The notes under the pieces were generated by a model that saw only the letters and a list, made by a program, of their open reading frames with translations, ran no database searches and had not been told where the DNA came from. From Nematostella vectensis (lineage: Eukaryota > Cnidaria > Anthozoa > Actiniaria > Edwardsiidae), in NCBI RefSeq assembly GCF_932526225.1, contig NC_064047.1:10283494-10347493 (forward strand): DNA of 64,000 bases, written 5' to 3'. The position numbers and the translations under genes were made by a program. Each line of letters opens with the position of its first letter. Positions within the stretch are counted from its first letter, which is position 1. This document shows positions 30,860 through 43,105 of this stretch, piece after piece.

Positions 30860-33800
30860 AAGAGGAGGACCTCAGGCCCCTGTTCCTCACCTAAAGTATG
30901 CCAATGAATCACCAATGCAAAGCTCCATGCATCTAGACCATCTTTGCCATTAGCTCGATACAAGACTATTCATTCATTCATTTATTGCTATTTCTCACCA
31001 CAAAAAGTCTCTAATATATCCCCAGCTGGACAAATCATGTTTCAGCCACGTAGAAAGATGTTTTATTGCCTTACTTACCCACCACATGGCACTAGCTACT
31101 ATTTATAAAAGTCCATGGACTGCTGATAATTCTTCAATAAAACAGAGGTATTCATTGTGGATTGTTTAACCCTCCAGAGTACCAGTGCTGGAGCACTCGC
31201 TATCATGTGATATCTCTAGTTTACACCATAATACACTTATCTCGATGACATTCTGCTATCGCAGTACTGAAAAAAAAAAATAGTGAGCCTTGGCTAAGGC
31301 TGGAGATAGCCTTCGTAGCGGCTCAAGGAGAGAAAAGGCGAGAGCGCGTTCCCTTTGGCCTTCTCTTGAGCCGCTTCGCAGGCTAGGCTGGGAGAGGCCA
31401 AGAAGGCAAGAATAACGGTGATTGCATTATTCCCCGACTTCCCAATATTCTCTCTCATCCCTACCCTTCAGCCAATAATGATGAACAAGCAGAATTCCTT
31501 TGGAGTTCCAGGCTTCGACACTCAGATTTTCCCGATACAATACTAAAATGGATGTTAAAGTTGATAATTACTGTTTAGCTGCTGATAAAGATTGTTATAG
31601 AAATTCATAAAATCTAATTACTATCACTATTGGTTCAAGAATGTTCAATTGTATAATTAAAAATAAATCAATTGTTATCAAAATAATTTCTATTAATCTT
31701 TTTACCGCGATTTTATTCATGGATGCAGTGGCCAGTCATTTCAGTTCCACAGTTCACTTTACCTGTATTAGCAAGATGCAAACATCGTTAATATCGTGTC
31801 TCTCCTAATAGTCTTTCGAAGCTGCTAGTGATATCAAAGAGACCATTGTACAAAATTGTAATCACTAGAGCGATGCATAGACGGGTGTCACGACACTGTT
31901 CCAGTCCAGATAGTTTAGAGTGTTTATTTGTTTTATTTCCGCCTTTTATAATGTCAATCTGACCTGAAAACAGTTGATAAATTCTTAAGATTGTTACTTT
32001 TATTACTCAAACTGACGGTATAATTGTGAAGGTACAATTGTGTTACAGTACAATACAGTCCTCCCTGAACTACCGATTTACTAGAGCACTCAATTCTCGA
32101 ACTCATTTGATCTTCTACACTCCTTTTGAAAACTCGGTCTATTATCTATATCATCTATTGTTACTATGTCTGAGTGGTTTCTGCAATAACAAACATCGAG
32201 CTCTATCTCAAAACAAGTGCTTTAGATAAGACTGGAGTGTTTTCGTTTATAACAATAACAATATTCTGACGACATCGACCAAGAATGCATCCTACATTGT
32301 CTCTGCGGTTATGAGTGCTGGCCAAGCCCTGCTGTTTGCTTCACTTTGCGGTCAACTTTGACATAAAAATGCGACAACCCAGGTGTGAGGGAAAAACATC
32401 TCGACTGATAAACATAGGGGCAAACAGGTTTCGAACTTGAATAACTGGTTCACAAAACAGCAAAACTTACTCTTTTAATTTTAGCGCTGCATGACAAGAC
32501 AAATCAACGGTGTACTTCTTGCCTCTTGGTGTTTGTAAGGTATGCTATAAATCGCTTTTTTGTACAGTTATGCACAGTACAAAGCTTCTTTTAGAATACA
32601 GGTTGAACAATGCTTGATATCATTTCATGAATGAAGTATTTAAAGGCGGGAAAACTAATAAATAAAATCGGCGATAGTCTTAAGTGAATAAACGAATCCC
32701 TTGGGTATAGCTTGGTATATTTTCAAAACAGATAAATTTACACAGTCGGACTACATAAGGAAACAAACGTCGCTCGTGTCTGTGTCATTTCGTTTTTCCG
32801 TCGTGTGTTTTTTAAGGTCTTCACCGGAACCTTAGATGCGATGAGATTAAAAGATTTGGAATTTGGCGGTTCAAACTTCTGTTTAGAGGCATTCGTTATT
32901 TCCTGAGACAGTTTATAGTAACGGGACAAGGCTGGAGCCTATGGCAACACCAAATAACCCGCGCGTTTTTATTCCCGCCCTTTAAAAATTAGAAAAAGCT
33001 TGAAAAGGATTTGGCATGTATTTGTTTTGATTAAAAATGCATTTGGATTTAACGGGCTTTTCATGTCATGCTCTAGTTTGGCACACCGGGCAACGTGGAC
33101 TATATGCAAGTCTGTATATTATATACAAAGGGAGGACGTTAGAGGGGGTCTAATTACCGCAATACCGCACAAAATTTGAAAATACCGTAATGCCGCAGAA
33201 AAAAATCGGAAATATCGCATACCGCACAGAAGGGCGAGGTTTTGAATAGCATCCGCGACACCCCGACATTTCCCAGGTTTCCCGCTAGATCATCCCGTAC
33301 CACGGGCAAATAGCCCCTTGACTCGATTTTTTGCTATTTTGTGCACATCACATTTCATGTTCTTTTTTGTTGGTTAAAGTGTTATGCAAAAACACAGTTC
33401 TTTTTTTAAATGAAGTTAGCACAAAATGCCAGTTACACATATCGTAAACTGAAATCGATTATTCTCGCCTAACAAGATAAATATACACACGTCATGCTGG
33501 AGGTTTCATGAAGTTACTTGCATCTCATTTGCAAACAATCCGCCCAGGGCCAAAACCTTTGTCATGTTTTTATTAACAAGTTATCGATCCCTACACATGG
33601 CTTTCCATGGGGTATGAAACGATTGACAGATCATGATTGGCAGGTGTAGGTCAAGCAGAGACCCCATAGGGAGAACAATGCTATCATTGTTGGGGATGAA
33701 ACCTCTGGGTCCTTGCACACACTGATAATAATAAAACATCACACTGCGCTCAAGCGTAATCTGAGCTACTACCCCGTGGCGCGCGAAGACCCAGACGTGC

Positions 33801-35640
33801 TATTTTTATTAGTTTTGTTAGAGCCTAACAACCTCTGTTTCTATTGCCCTTACATTGTTCTGTTTTGGCAAAGATTCTCTGAAACCCTGACAGACTCGCC
33901 TTGACCAAGCTAAAAATATCAGGCGCTTTTACACGCGCTCAACCCCCCCCCCCCCCCCCCCCCCTTGGCTATCAAAACGTGGGTCATTTTTTCGAATCTT
34001 CAACTACTTATCCTGGGAACGCGCATGAATATAACACGTTGCCTGGTATACAACTCTGCAACAACAACAACAATAACAACAACCATAAAAATACATTTAA
34101 GAAAAATGATGGTGAAGTGGATTTTCTAATAATAACGTCTAGTAGAAAACAAACGCAGGGGTGTCGGGGCTGGCAAAAGAGAGGGGGGAAGATTTGTATA
34201 TAAAGAGGGGGGGCATAACACGGGGAAAGTTGACTTTTAAGCCTTTGTCAGATATTCCATAGTTAATATTCTCATTCTCATTGACAATGGAAGAAAAGTC
34301 AAACAGTAATATTAGATGAAATCTCGATAATCTGACAACTAAGGTTTTTTTAACCTATTAGCAGACCAGAGAGGGGGGGGGGGGGGGGATGGCCAGGCAA
34401 ATATTAAAGTCATGCACGCTCAGCATTCTTGGTTATTGTAGATGAGCTAAGGAAACTAAAAGTGATGAAGTAAAATTGAAGAATTGGTGGTTGAAGACGT
34501 GATGTAAAAATGCAAAAATGAGAATCATTGTAACAAGTCATAAAAAAATGGAAGTTTATTAAAAAGTGTGCGAATGCCGTGACCAGAAAAAAAAAGAAAA
34601 AAAACATAGTAAAATGAAGGCTAAAGGCAAATGAAAATTTCAAGGAATCCCGCACTCATGTCGACCATGCTACGGCAAAAAAATTTTTAATTTATTTTTT
34701 TTCAATCAAGGGCATCTCACATTAAAGCGCAGGTTGCGACAACCATTGGGGCCAAATCCCAACAGGAAGTGTCCTACCGACTTCACGAGTGCTCTAATTA
34801 TCCGTGGGAATTCCTCCAAATACCCCATGACAGATCCACAAATCCAGCGGAAATATAAACCTCATCAAATTTGTGCAGCGGGAAGGCCAGAGGCATGAAA
34901 CTCGAGCGTGATATTCTGACCTGGGGAAAAAAAATGAAACAGTACTTGAAACAAAAATATACCTTATATTAGATATTCTAAACAAGTCGAGGTTCACAGG
35001 GTATTTTTTATTTCCTTTATCATCTTCCCTCATATTACGCATCATATTTCTAATTGCTAATTGATTCTGTAAATAGGATTATAAGAGGAATAGCATCAAA
35101 GGATTTAAAATCAATCTATCGTTTTAGTGCTATTATAGTCTCTACTTATGTTTAAATCAACGTTTCAACAGAAGAGATAAGACACTTTGAACAAGATATT
35201 AGTAAAGATTTTGAAAATTTTAACATATCTTTTCTGCATCTTATGATAAGGCCAAAAGGCCTATGTCATCATTTTCATTTGGTCGTTCCAGACGCCATAA
35301 ACGGGATCTAGTTCAGGATATTGTGATATTTTCGAGTCCCCGGGAAGCTTTAATTTTGCTGCATGATATAAAAAAGAAAGAAATGGAAATGGATGTTATC
35401 TTGTCTGTGCTTATATTTTAGGTGTTAGGAAAGCCCTTTACAACAACAAGAAAAAACAAATAAAGAAAACACATAAAAGTAAACAAACAAAAAAGATTTT
35501 CCCAGGAGCCTCCACATTTTCAAATACTACTGTTATTTTTCTACTAGTCTTTCGAGCAGCCGTTATTGTAGCCCAGACCTGGGACTCGAGCGCAAAGAGA
35601 GTCCCAAGTCTGAACTACCGTTCTTGATGTCACTTCCAAA
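30860..35640. other. Gene-poor spacer
   Basis: No gene is recognised on either strand. Noted inside: a small palindromic repeat at about 31296-31400 (GCGGCTCAAGGAGAG against CTCTTGAGCCGC), an ACCGCA-rich patch at 33155-33235 resembling 60850-61010, a C run at 33944-33964 and a G run at 34374-34388. Short frames are unsupported. Confidence 0.5.
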
Positions 35641-35649
35641 GGCTGTGCA

Positions 35650-37310
35650 GGAGTCTGGCAGGAGAACGAAAGTTTGTTAGGGTAAATTGTGAACAACGAA
35701 ATTCACTTAATTTTCACTGAAATTTACTATGCTTTGCGACGCGCTATCCGTCCTAACTCGGAAACCAGGTCAAGTGCATTGCGTTAAGCCGGGGAAATAC
35801 GAGCAGCAAAAGCTTACAATTTTTGTGGCAGCATTTGCAAAAAAAAGTTCGAAGGCGATGTTGCGCGTTTTACTACCGGCGAACCAACTTTTGTCGCAGC
35901 AAAGGATAAGCTGGTTCTTGCTTTTGACCACCATCATTTTTCCCCGTGACACTGATGTCACAAACGCTAATGCAACTGCTTGAGTATGCCTGACGTCACT
36001 TTGCTGCGAAACAAGTTTGGTTGATGCAGTAATACGGGTACCTTGGTTCCAAAGCCTCGTGCGTCTCTCTATTTAGTGGCCAGCGAGGTTGAGACGAGGC
36101 TCTGGCCTCTTGAAGCGCAATTTCGACTTCTGCTAGGTTCAGAATCTGAACTTGGTCGCTGATTGGCCAATTAATGTGTGGTTATGGAAACCAAGAAATT
36201 CTGACAGTTTTCTATTGTATTTTCGCTTCAAGTTCAAAAGGTCAAAACCGGTTTTTAATTCTTATTGTTCGCAATAACAAACATCTAAACGAACGAAGTA
36301 GACGGGCGATAGATTATTTTGATCGTTATTTTAATAGTGCTAATTTCGAATTAGTTACAAGATTTACCAGTATTAAAAATGTAAAGTTTGTTCAAGAGGA
36401 GTCTCTTTACGAGTTAATCAAGCGGCGAGATGTCTTCTCTGTGCTGCCGACCGGCTACGGGACATCGCTGATTTTCCGAGCTTATTCCCGGCGTTTGCTC
36501 TCGCCTCAACGATATTGGAATCAACTATCCCAAGCAAGCGATTGTTCTGGTTATTTGCCTCTTGAGTTCTTTGATAGACTCGTTCCGAGGATAACTGCGA
36601 GCTTGTCGCGATTTTCTCCTCCTTGAAGCCATTTCCCGAGAAAATGTTGTATTTCCCACATCCTATGGTCATATTCTTGTCACTAACTCTACAGTAATGA
36701 TCCCATGGGTTTTCAGATGAATGTTGTCGTTTTTAAATCGGGTGTTCATGCGCTTTTCATACTCGAGAATTCGAATCCCTTGCGAAGAGATGTTTACATT
36801 CAAGGTAGCACCACGTGAAACTGACACTAGTCCAGAATGTCGAGCGCAAAGAGAGTCCCAGGTCTGGACTAAACTGACACATTCTAATCACAAAACGTTA
36901 ACATGGAAGTGAGGCAGAAGTCGAAATAGCGGCTTCGAGAGGCCAGAGCCTCGTCTCAACAACCTCGCTGGCCACTGAATAGAGAGACGCTTGAGGCTCT
37001 GGGACCAGGGTATAATACGGGCTACATCTCCGAAATTTGTTGCAAAAAGTAGAACCATCTTCTACTTTCTGTAGCAAACTTTTTCAACTTGCAACCAAAA
37101 ATTTTCTGCGACAAAAGTTGGCGGGCCGGTAGTAAAACGAGCAACGTCAGTTTCAAACTTTTTTTTGTCACTCACAAAAGTTTTACGATTTTGCTGCTCG
37201 TTTTCCCCCGGCTTTATAAGAGCGAGGCACATTTCAGAGGAAAAAAGGGAATATCGCTGTTAGAATTTAGCCTAACAAACTCTGTTCCTACCGCCCTTGG
37301 TCGAGAGAGC
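35650..37310. mobile_element. 1.66-kb foldback element with long arms
   Basis: The left arm (about 35650-36140) and right arm (about 36905-37310) are inverted copies. Examples are GTGGCCAGCGAGGTTGAGAC against the complement of CTCAACAACCTCGCTGGCCA, and GAGCAGCAAAAGCTTAC against the complement of GATTTTGCTGCTC. The arms are about 400-490 bp and 80-90% alike by eye. The centre holds a helicase fragment. The superfamily is not identified. Confidence 0.7.
36174..36626 (+). pseudogene. RecQ-like helicase fragment
   Basis: Within this frame FVQEESLYELIKRRDVFSVL leads into PTGYGTSLIF, the RecQ Walker A region, with the catalytic Lys replaced by Thr. After about 36480 the helicase signal moves to another frame (QAIVLVICLLSSLIDS, like motif Ia), so there is a frameshift. 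The fragment covers only motifs I and Ia and lies between the arms of a foldback element. It cannot encode an active ATPase. Confidence 0.6.
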
Positions 37311-39100
37311 AAATCAGTAGCGGATATAGGGGGACGGTTTAGTTGGCTTAAACCCCCCTTTGGGCCGCTAGAAAGCAATATGTAACAAAAAAATTACCCC
37401 CCCCCCCCCTCCTTTGTCACTGATCCAAGCACCCCTTTAGCGAAAAGCTAGATCCGCCCCTGTTTTGTTATTTTTTTTCTGAGAGAAGGATCTAGAATTA
37501 GTTAAACGTGCAAGTTTACCGGCAAAGTAAACAAAGCACATCGAAACGTGTCGCAAAGAAATCCAGCATCCCACCCCTAAACACACATTATTCGGGGACA
37601 GATTCATCTATTACCCCTTTTCACATATTAAGAGCTCAAAAGAGCGCCACAATATTTGACCTCGGAGACTTTATGGCTCCAAGATGAAAAAGAATAATTC
37701 TAAATTGAATTTTTGGAAACTTAAATCTATTTTTAAGCCATTGGTAATTGAATTATGACTGAATATAGTGAAACGTTTCTTTTCGCCTTGATAAAAAGAT
37801 CATGTGCATTAATGGAACATTTCTTCCCAAGACACTAAACGAACGATTGCCGAAATAATTTTCTTTTTTTTTCTTTTTTTGTTGTTGTTGTTATGATAGG
37901 ACTTTGTAAATATTTGTGTCATAGAATAATATCCTCCCAGCCTATTTCCGGTTCTCAATCAATCGTACGTGTCTAAAACAATTTTACTACAACGTAAACA
38001 AACCGAACAATTTGATTTTAAATCTGGTACATTCCTATAAAAATGTTAATCTCATCCTTTCTGAACTCTTAACACATTAATAAAAAAAAATAAGCAAAAA
38101 ATTAGATTTGAACGTGATACGGCTCTCGTTTCAGGGGCGAAAAGTTTACAAAGTATTGAAGTTTTCAGATTTCTGATTGGTCAATATCGGGAAGCCATTA
38201 TGTGGTTATTCTTTGCCTTGGCTGTCCAAAAGCCCAATAAAAACAAAGAATTGAAAGAGAAGGTACTTTAATTAAAATTTACTCATATGAATTTGTAAAA
38301 CGAGCATTTGCCCTTTCACGAGTGGGCGTCCAAATAGGCAACTATATCACATATTACCAGCATAACAAACCGCACTAGTTATTCAGTTTTCCGGTAATAA
38401 TGCCCTGTTGATGTTTTCCGCTTAAATTTTAGGATGTCTAATCATGTTAACAAATGGCTGAATCAGAATTTCCGCTAAAATCGCGTGACTTTATTTCCTA
38501 CGTACTCAGCTTTTTTTCTCTGGCGGATATCAGAAAAATCCGCCTAGTTACATGACATACCCTTGACATAAATAATACGACGATTTAAAGTAAAAATCGC
38601 GAAACTAGATGACCTTTAAGTCAGGTATTCAAACTATGAATGAATCAAATCCTTTAATCCGTGGAAAATGAAGAGATGATAATTTTGAGTCACGTTGTTC
38701 TAGCTCCAAAAATCTTTTGTGTTTGATTTGTTGGTATTTTAAGAGCCGGGCGAATATTTCCTTGTGACTTTTTACCTACAAGAAACTATAAATAATTCCA
38801 CGAAATTCTTGCAAACGTGGACTGTTTTATAACAATCATCTTGAAGGCTTCGATTATCGCACCGGCCAAGCGGCCTAAATAAGGAGTCTAAAGAAATGAT
38901 TGGCATTTCAAGTAGTATTACACAGGTTTCCGGTGTGAGAAAAAGATGAACAATAAAATTCCGTAAGCAGAATCCAAAATGCATGATTCCGCATCATATT
39001 TTGTGTATTAAACCATATAAAACTGTATTTTTTTGGGATTATTGTGTTGACTGCTATTGCAGTTATAGCGTTCTGTGTTATTCATTATTCAGGAAATAGC
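37311..39100. other. Unassigned spacer
   Basis: Contains a C run at about 37398-37410 and AT-rich DNA. No supported gene or repeat. Confidence 0.5.
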
Positions 39101-39109
39101 TTACTCTAA

Positions 39110-39117
39110 TGACGTCA
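39110..39117. promoter_or_regulatory. CRE palindrome in promoter of the NYN/CCCH gene
   Basis: A perfect TGACGTCA lies 113 bp before the start codon at 39230, in a GC-richer stretch with a TATAAA at 39017. CREB/ATF control would fit a stress-responsive regulator, but this is inferred from the motif alone. Confidence 0.45.
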
Positions 39118-39229
39118 CGCGAGTATGTCACCGCACCCAAACAATCACATCTCGGAGATTTGATCTCACTCCATTCTCGGTAGCTCGGTGAGCTAGTATG
39201 TAGATCACAAAATCGTAAACTAGTGCAAG

Positions 39230-42200
39230 ATGGTTAAGCAGGATTTGCTCGAAGTAGGGGCTTATGCAGAGTTTGTGCTCAATTCTGACTGCGATGTCCC
39301 AGATTTGAAAGCCTTGTTAGAGCAACGACTGAAGCAGTTATTTGATATTGACGTAATTTATGTGCGAGATTCGACTACGCCGAATGACGGTTTTGGACTA
39401 GACCTTGGCTCATCTGTTCGTTTTAGACTGGTTGGTGAGGAGGAAAATGAAAATATAAAGCGAGCAAAGGTGATTTTACGTTGCTTTGATGCCGTACGTT
39501 TTATCAGAATTGGTTGGAATGGTACGATTTAGTCGTGCCTTTTGTGTGTCTTGCATGTGTGAGTAGTTTGTATGATTCCCTTATTGTTGTTTTGTTTTTA
39601 GGAATATATTACTGGCGTGTGCTGCTCTGAAAAAAATCCAAAAACCAATACGTTGGATTCCATCGATTGTCAGGCTCCAATTTACTTGACAGTAAACAGA
39701 GAGCGACTTCTGGAGTTAGGGAAATCAAACATGGCCGTTGCGGTTGCCACTTCCAACTTGGAACAGCTCAGTTCTCTGAATAATCAAAATAACACGAACA
39801 ACAGTGCTCTAAGCGATCCCGTGCAAACATCACTGGCTATAGAAAAAGTCCCCGAGCAGGAAACAGCAGTCAAGGAGGCCGAAAACCCGGCAGATTTCGA
39901 GGTATGGAAGAAACGTGAGCTTCCTTCGAGATCGAAGTCGAAGCCGGTTGACAAGACTCAGGCAGTTAAGGAATGCAGCCAGCCTGCGGTGGACGAACGC
40001 AGTGCTGAAACCATAACAGAATCGGATTCAGAAATTGAACTCGAGTCACTGAAAATGCAAGAGGGCGATGTGAGGGATAGGGCTGATGTCAAAAGCGATC
40101 AAAACGGTACAGAGGATTGTCAGAGAGCCCAATACGATAACTCTGTCACCGAGGAAGGAAGCTGCGATGAGAGCAATCTTGGTGGAGAGAGTTTGAAATA
40201 TTACGCACGTAAACTCGGGTATTCCGAAGCTAAAGTTGCCTCAGCTATGGCGAAACTCGGCCCAGATGTAAGTCAAGACTCCCTTCTCCATGAACTCGTG
40301 AAATCACAGAATTCCCAAAAAGAATTAGAAGAGGGGAGCTCTGTGATGGATCGAGAATTGAGATTCGCAAGTCGTGATTCATGCGTGGACGATCCGAGCT
40401 CGCTACGGCCGATCGTTATCGATGGAAGCAATGTGGCTATGAGGTTTGTATGTTGTTTTTATTTCACGTTAATAGAGTACAATTGTGCATTACAGGAAAT
40501 CATACTCTTTGCGTTATTGTCTTTAGATGCAAATTTCTGTACGAAACGCGCCAAAATTGCGATTGACTGGTCGAAGCGATCGAGCAAATGGCCACTTCGA
40601 AGTCCGCAAATCTGCTGTTTTTTTCAAGACTAATGTCCATTTTATCTCGATATTACAGTTAGAAAATATGTTTTCGTAATAGATCGGTTAGATTCTTGTA
40701 GGATTTCACGATAAATAACAGTTTTCCCAGGGGTTTGAATGTTTTTAGTTTTTGCACGTGCTTAGAGTGAAATATCAATTCGCTTGATCAGCATAAATCA
40801 ACATTGCACTTCGTTGGCATGGCCAATTACTAATTGCCATTTTATAGAAAGCATTATAAGTTTTAATTGTTGTTAAGTTAATTCATCAGCGAATAACAGT
40901 TAGCGCATATGTGTTATTCGTGTTTTACTTAGTAAAGTTTTAAAACCAGCGGTTTCATTAATTGAATTGTGATGGGAATAGTTCGGCATGTTGAGAATCA
41001 TAATGAGTTGCGGCGTTCCTTGAGCTTTTGTGTGAACTTCCCGCTTTAAAGCTCCCATTTGCAATAAATGAAATCCCTACAAAAATCCAACAAACAAAAA
41101 CTACTGAAGCTGTTTTAAAATATTGAACAAGATATGTTTCCCATACTTAAAATAACATTGTCAACCTTTTACGCCTTCACTAATGCAAAGGTTAATCTTA
41201 GGAACACATACCCTCTATTTTTGTCATCTGGAAGTTGAGATGTCACCAGAAATAGATCGTCTTGCGGTGCATGCAACTAGGGGGTATTTATAACTGCATG
41301 TTTGGAATGCTTTATACAGGATAAGTGCAGTTTATCTGGATTATAAACTGAGAGAGTTCCCCATCTCCATAGCGATCTAGGCAAAGAATTCCTTACTCTG
41401 CGTTTTCCCAGTGTGACCTGGAACCTCAGGTCAATTTCAGGAAGTGCGTGCTAACTCTAAAGATTTTTGAAGGGATTATAACTTGGACAACTTACTTCTT
41501 ATTAAAGCAATGTTGTTAGCTATTAGTTTGATTCACTTTATTTTTCTCTTTCCCCATAGCCATGGAAAGCAGCAAGTGTTCTCATGCCGTGGAATAGGCA
41601 TTGCTGTGGATTGGTTTATAAAACGAGGACATAGAGAGATCACCGTCTTTGTACCCATGTGGAGAAAGGAGGCATCCCGCCCGGAAACCCCCATTATTGA
41701 CCAAGAAGTCTTAATGCGACTGGAGAAAGATGGAATACTAACATGGACACCATCACGTCGCATAGATGGTCGACGGATAACATGCTATGATGACCGTTTC
41801 ATTGTTCGGCTTGCAGCAGAGAATGAAGGGGTCATAGTATCAAACGATAACTACAGGGACTTATTGAATGAGAGTTCAGACTGGAAAAAAGCAATTGAGC
41901 AGAGGCTTCTGATGTTTGCCTTTGTAAATGATCGCTTTATGCCACCTGAAGATCCTGGGGGACGTTACGGTCTTCCACTAAAAGACTTCTTGTGCAAAGG
42001 GTGTGGTAAGCCTTGTCCATATGGCCCTAGATGTACCTATGGCAACCGATGTAAATTTTTGCACCCAGAACGGAACTCTAAATCAGAGGCAGAACTAATG
42101 GCGATGTCAGTTAAGGCAGACTGCAAACTCATTAACGTCCCTGATGTACCATATGGAGAGGTTACCAGAAATGATACATGTGGGGCGTCCAGACCTGGCC

Positions 42201-43105
42201 GTCCCCTTCCACCACCCCCTGACATGCCAGCGTATCTCCTCACCAAACCTCTTCCTCCGACACCTGTGGACAACAGAATGAAAACCAAACCTCTTCCGCT
42301 GCCGCCTCGCGACAACTATAACCACATGAGGCAAATGTTTCCAGCAACACTACGAAACAACCAGTCAATCAATAGCCAAGTGGCCCGCCCTGCGTCAGAC
42401 CCAACTCCTGTGCGGGAGCCCTGTTATGACATGAATACAATGCCAGAACACTTTCAGCAAACCTTGAGTATGCCAAGTCTAGAGCGTGTGAATGGGATGG
42501 GGCTGCCGCGTCGTGGAAGTCTGCCTCAGGTAGGCTCCTATCCAGAAGGCTCTTTCCCATCGCTACCTCCTGTCAGCTCCCATAGTATGTTCCAGCATCA
42601 ACCACATCCATCCATGGCTTGTCCCCCTACTATGATGGTCACACCTGATGGCCGACCACTCAGCGGTGAGTGGCGTCATTGCATGCAGGCAGCATACCAG
42701 CCGTGCTACACCCAGCAAGCACCCTACCAGCCACAGTGGCCCGTCGCCACAGCACCTTCCTACCCCCCATACCCACCCCAATACCACTACAGCCAGAATT
42801 ATGTATCAGGGTTCCAGCGGATCCCTTATAGAGGTCAAGGTAACGGGTACTACCAGACCAGAGGTGTCCCCATCAATAATGATGATGAGGATGTTGTTGA
42901 TGGTGCTACAGCTGAAGAATCATCAGAGAAAGCTAAAAAGGATGCTGAGGAGCTGAGAATCAAAGCATTCGAGCAGCTCTGCGAGGTCTTTCCAGACAGC
43001 ATTGAGAAAATCCTACAGCTTCTTGAAGATAACCCTAAAGATACAAGTGTAGAGAAGCTGACACAATTATTACTAGATGAGGAGACCAAAGGGGATGTCC
43101 AGTAG
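39230..43105 (+). CDS. KH-UBA-NYN-CCCH ribonuclease, Regnase/N4BP1-related
   Basis: Exons 39230-39469, 39602-40443 and 41560-43105 join in frame (2628 nt, 875 aa); junctions are AAG/GTGATT, TTTTTAG/GAA, ATGAG/GTTTGT and CCCATAG/C. Residues 1-120 look like the N-terminal KH-like region of N4BP1/KHNYN ([15 protein letters not shown]). About 277-315 is a UBA-like helix bundle ([16 protein letters not shown]). The NYN/PIN RNase spans about 350-495 with its acidic residues intact: D354 in [13 protein letters not shown]438-D439 in CYDDRF, D457 and D461 in SNDNYRD. A C-x5-C-x5-C-x3-H zinc finger is at 513-529. A Pro-rich tail and a C-terminal helical domain (about 828-869) follow. Regnase proteins degrade stem-loop-containing mRNAs of immune genes; the same role here is inferred. 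The gene is clearly of the ZC3H12 type, with an unusual N-terminus. Confidence 0.9.
40444..41559 (+). other. Intron 2 of the NYN/CCCH gene
   Basis: 1116 bp between ATGAG/GTTTGT and TTCCCCATAG/C. It splits the Ser codon of the catalytic NVAMSHG segment. No repeat is recognised inside. Confidence 0.8.

Noticed and set aside
33901-34203. ORF with a proline run
   Set aside because: The prolines come from a C homopolymer and the rest shows no domain.
39470-39532. Read-through of exon 1 of the NYN/CCCH gene (VILRCFDAV to stop)
   Set aside because: Splicing at 39469/39602 restores the KH-like AKEYITG sequence in the same phase; the read-through is intronic.
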